Origin: Chlamydiota bacterium
Lineage (GTDB): Bacteria > Chlamydiota > Chlamydiia > Chlamydiales > Rhabdochlamydiaceae
Reading direction: 5' to 3'
Assembly (NCBI GenBank): GCA_023265495.1
Contig: JAHFTP010000024.1
Location: 1 to 13,649 of the forward strand
DNA length: 13,649 bases
How positions within the stretch are numbered: position 1 is the stretch's first letter; each line of letters opens with the position of its first letter. A program made the position numbers and the translations under genes. The notes under the pieces were generated by a model. That model did not search any database and was not told the DNA's origin. It saw only the letters and a program-made list of their open reading frames with translations. This document shows positions 13,538-13,649 of the stretch, in pieces.

Positions 13538-13649
13538 GCTTGGCGGCGACCTACTCTTCCGTACTCTTGTGTACAGTACCATCGGCGATGAAAGGCTTGA
13601 CTTCTGAGTTCGGGATGGGATCAGGTATTTCCCCTTCTCTATTGCCACC
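13538..13649 (-). rRNA. rrf: 5S ribosomal RNA (5' end cut by the window edge)
   Basis: The reverse complement contains the conserved 5S core CCCATCCCGAACTCAGAAGT, then CGCCGATGGTACTG and GAGTAGGTCGCCGCC. The ends form helix I: GGTGGC at the right edge pairs with GCCGCC near 13547-13542, and the following AAGC suggests two to four more 5' bases lie outside the window. The 3' end is approximate. It is the last gene of an rRNA operon entering from the right on the minus strand; 23S would be expected just beyond the edge. Confidence 0.95.

Noticed and set aside
11719..13649. Insertion sequence or phage attachment site near the rRNA operon.
   Set aside because: No transposase, terminal inverted repeats, tRNA or integrase was found; the 10-bp direct repeat is immediately tandem and inside a gene, so it is not a target-site duplication around an element.

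Overview
The window looks like a piece of an obligate intracellular bacterial genome, most likely a Chlamydia-related (Parachlamydia/Waddlia/Simkania-like) organism. The evidence is the combination of genes: a giant protein with a DUF3638/DUF3645-type helicase core and an OTU-family cysteine protease domain, a leucine-rich-repeat protein, and an 'AAA-ATPase-like + PD-(D/E)XK' gene. This assignment rests on family knowledge. No single sequence here proves the phylum, and Legionella-like bacteria carry some of the same families.

Layout, left to right. (1) About 3-10301, + strand: one uninterrupted reading frame of at least 3,422 codons, still open at the left edge, so the true N-terminus probably lies outside the window. 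Its first ~1,930 residues are largely unassigned and mostly helical. Residues ~1,935-2,720 hold a helicase-like ATPase core. After a Gln/Glu-rich linker and a Thr9 linker comes a C-terminal OTU domain with a complete visible Cys/His active site. (2) 10302-10617: an AT-rich spacer with stacked inverted repeats and a good promoter candidate. (3) 10618-11718, + strand: a 366-residue protein whose last ~200 residues are eight LRRs. (4) 11744-13445, - strand: an AAA-ATPase-like/PD-(D/E)XK gene, convergent with the LRR gene. It is frameshifted 42 bases after its natural start by an exact 10-bp tandem duplication. (5) 13479-13527: a promoter candidate for gene 4, overlapping the intrinsic terminator of the rRNA operon. 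(6) 13538-13649, - strand: the 5S rRNA gene, cut a few bases short of its 5' end by the right edge. The window therefore ends at the tail of an rRNA operon, a common place for an assembly contig to break.

How the genes may work together: the giant OTU protein and the LRR protein both resemble host-directed proteins (a deubiquitinase and a protein-binding scaffold), are co-directional, and probably have separate promoters. The AAA/PD-(D/E)XK gene belongs to a multicopy, poorly understood family. Here it is probably a pseudogene, or possibly a gene in a reversible 'off' state. Functional links between these genes are inference only.
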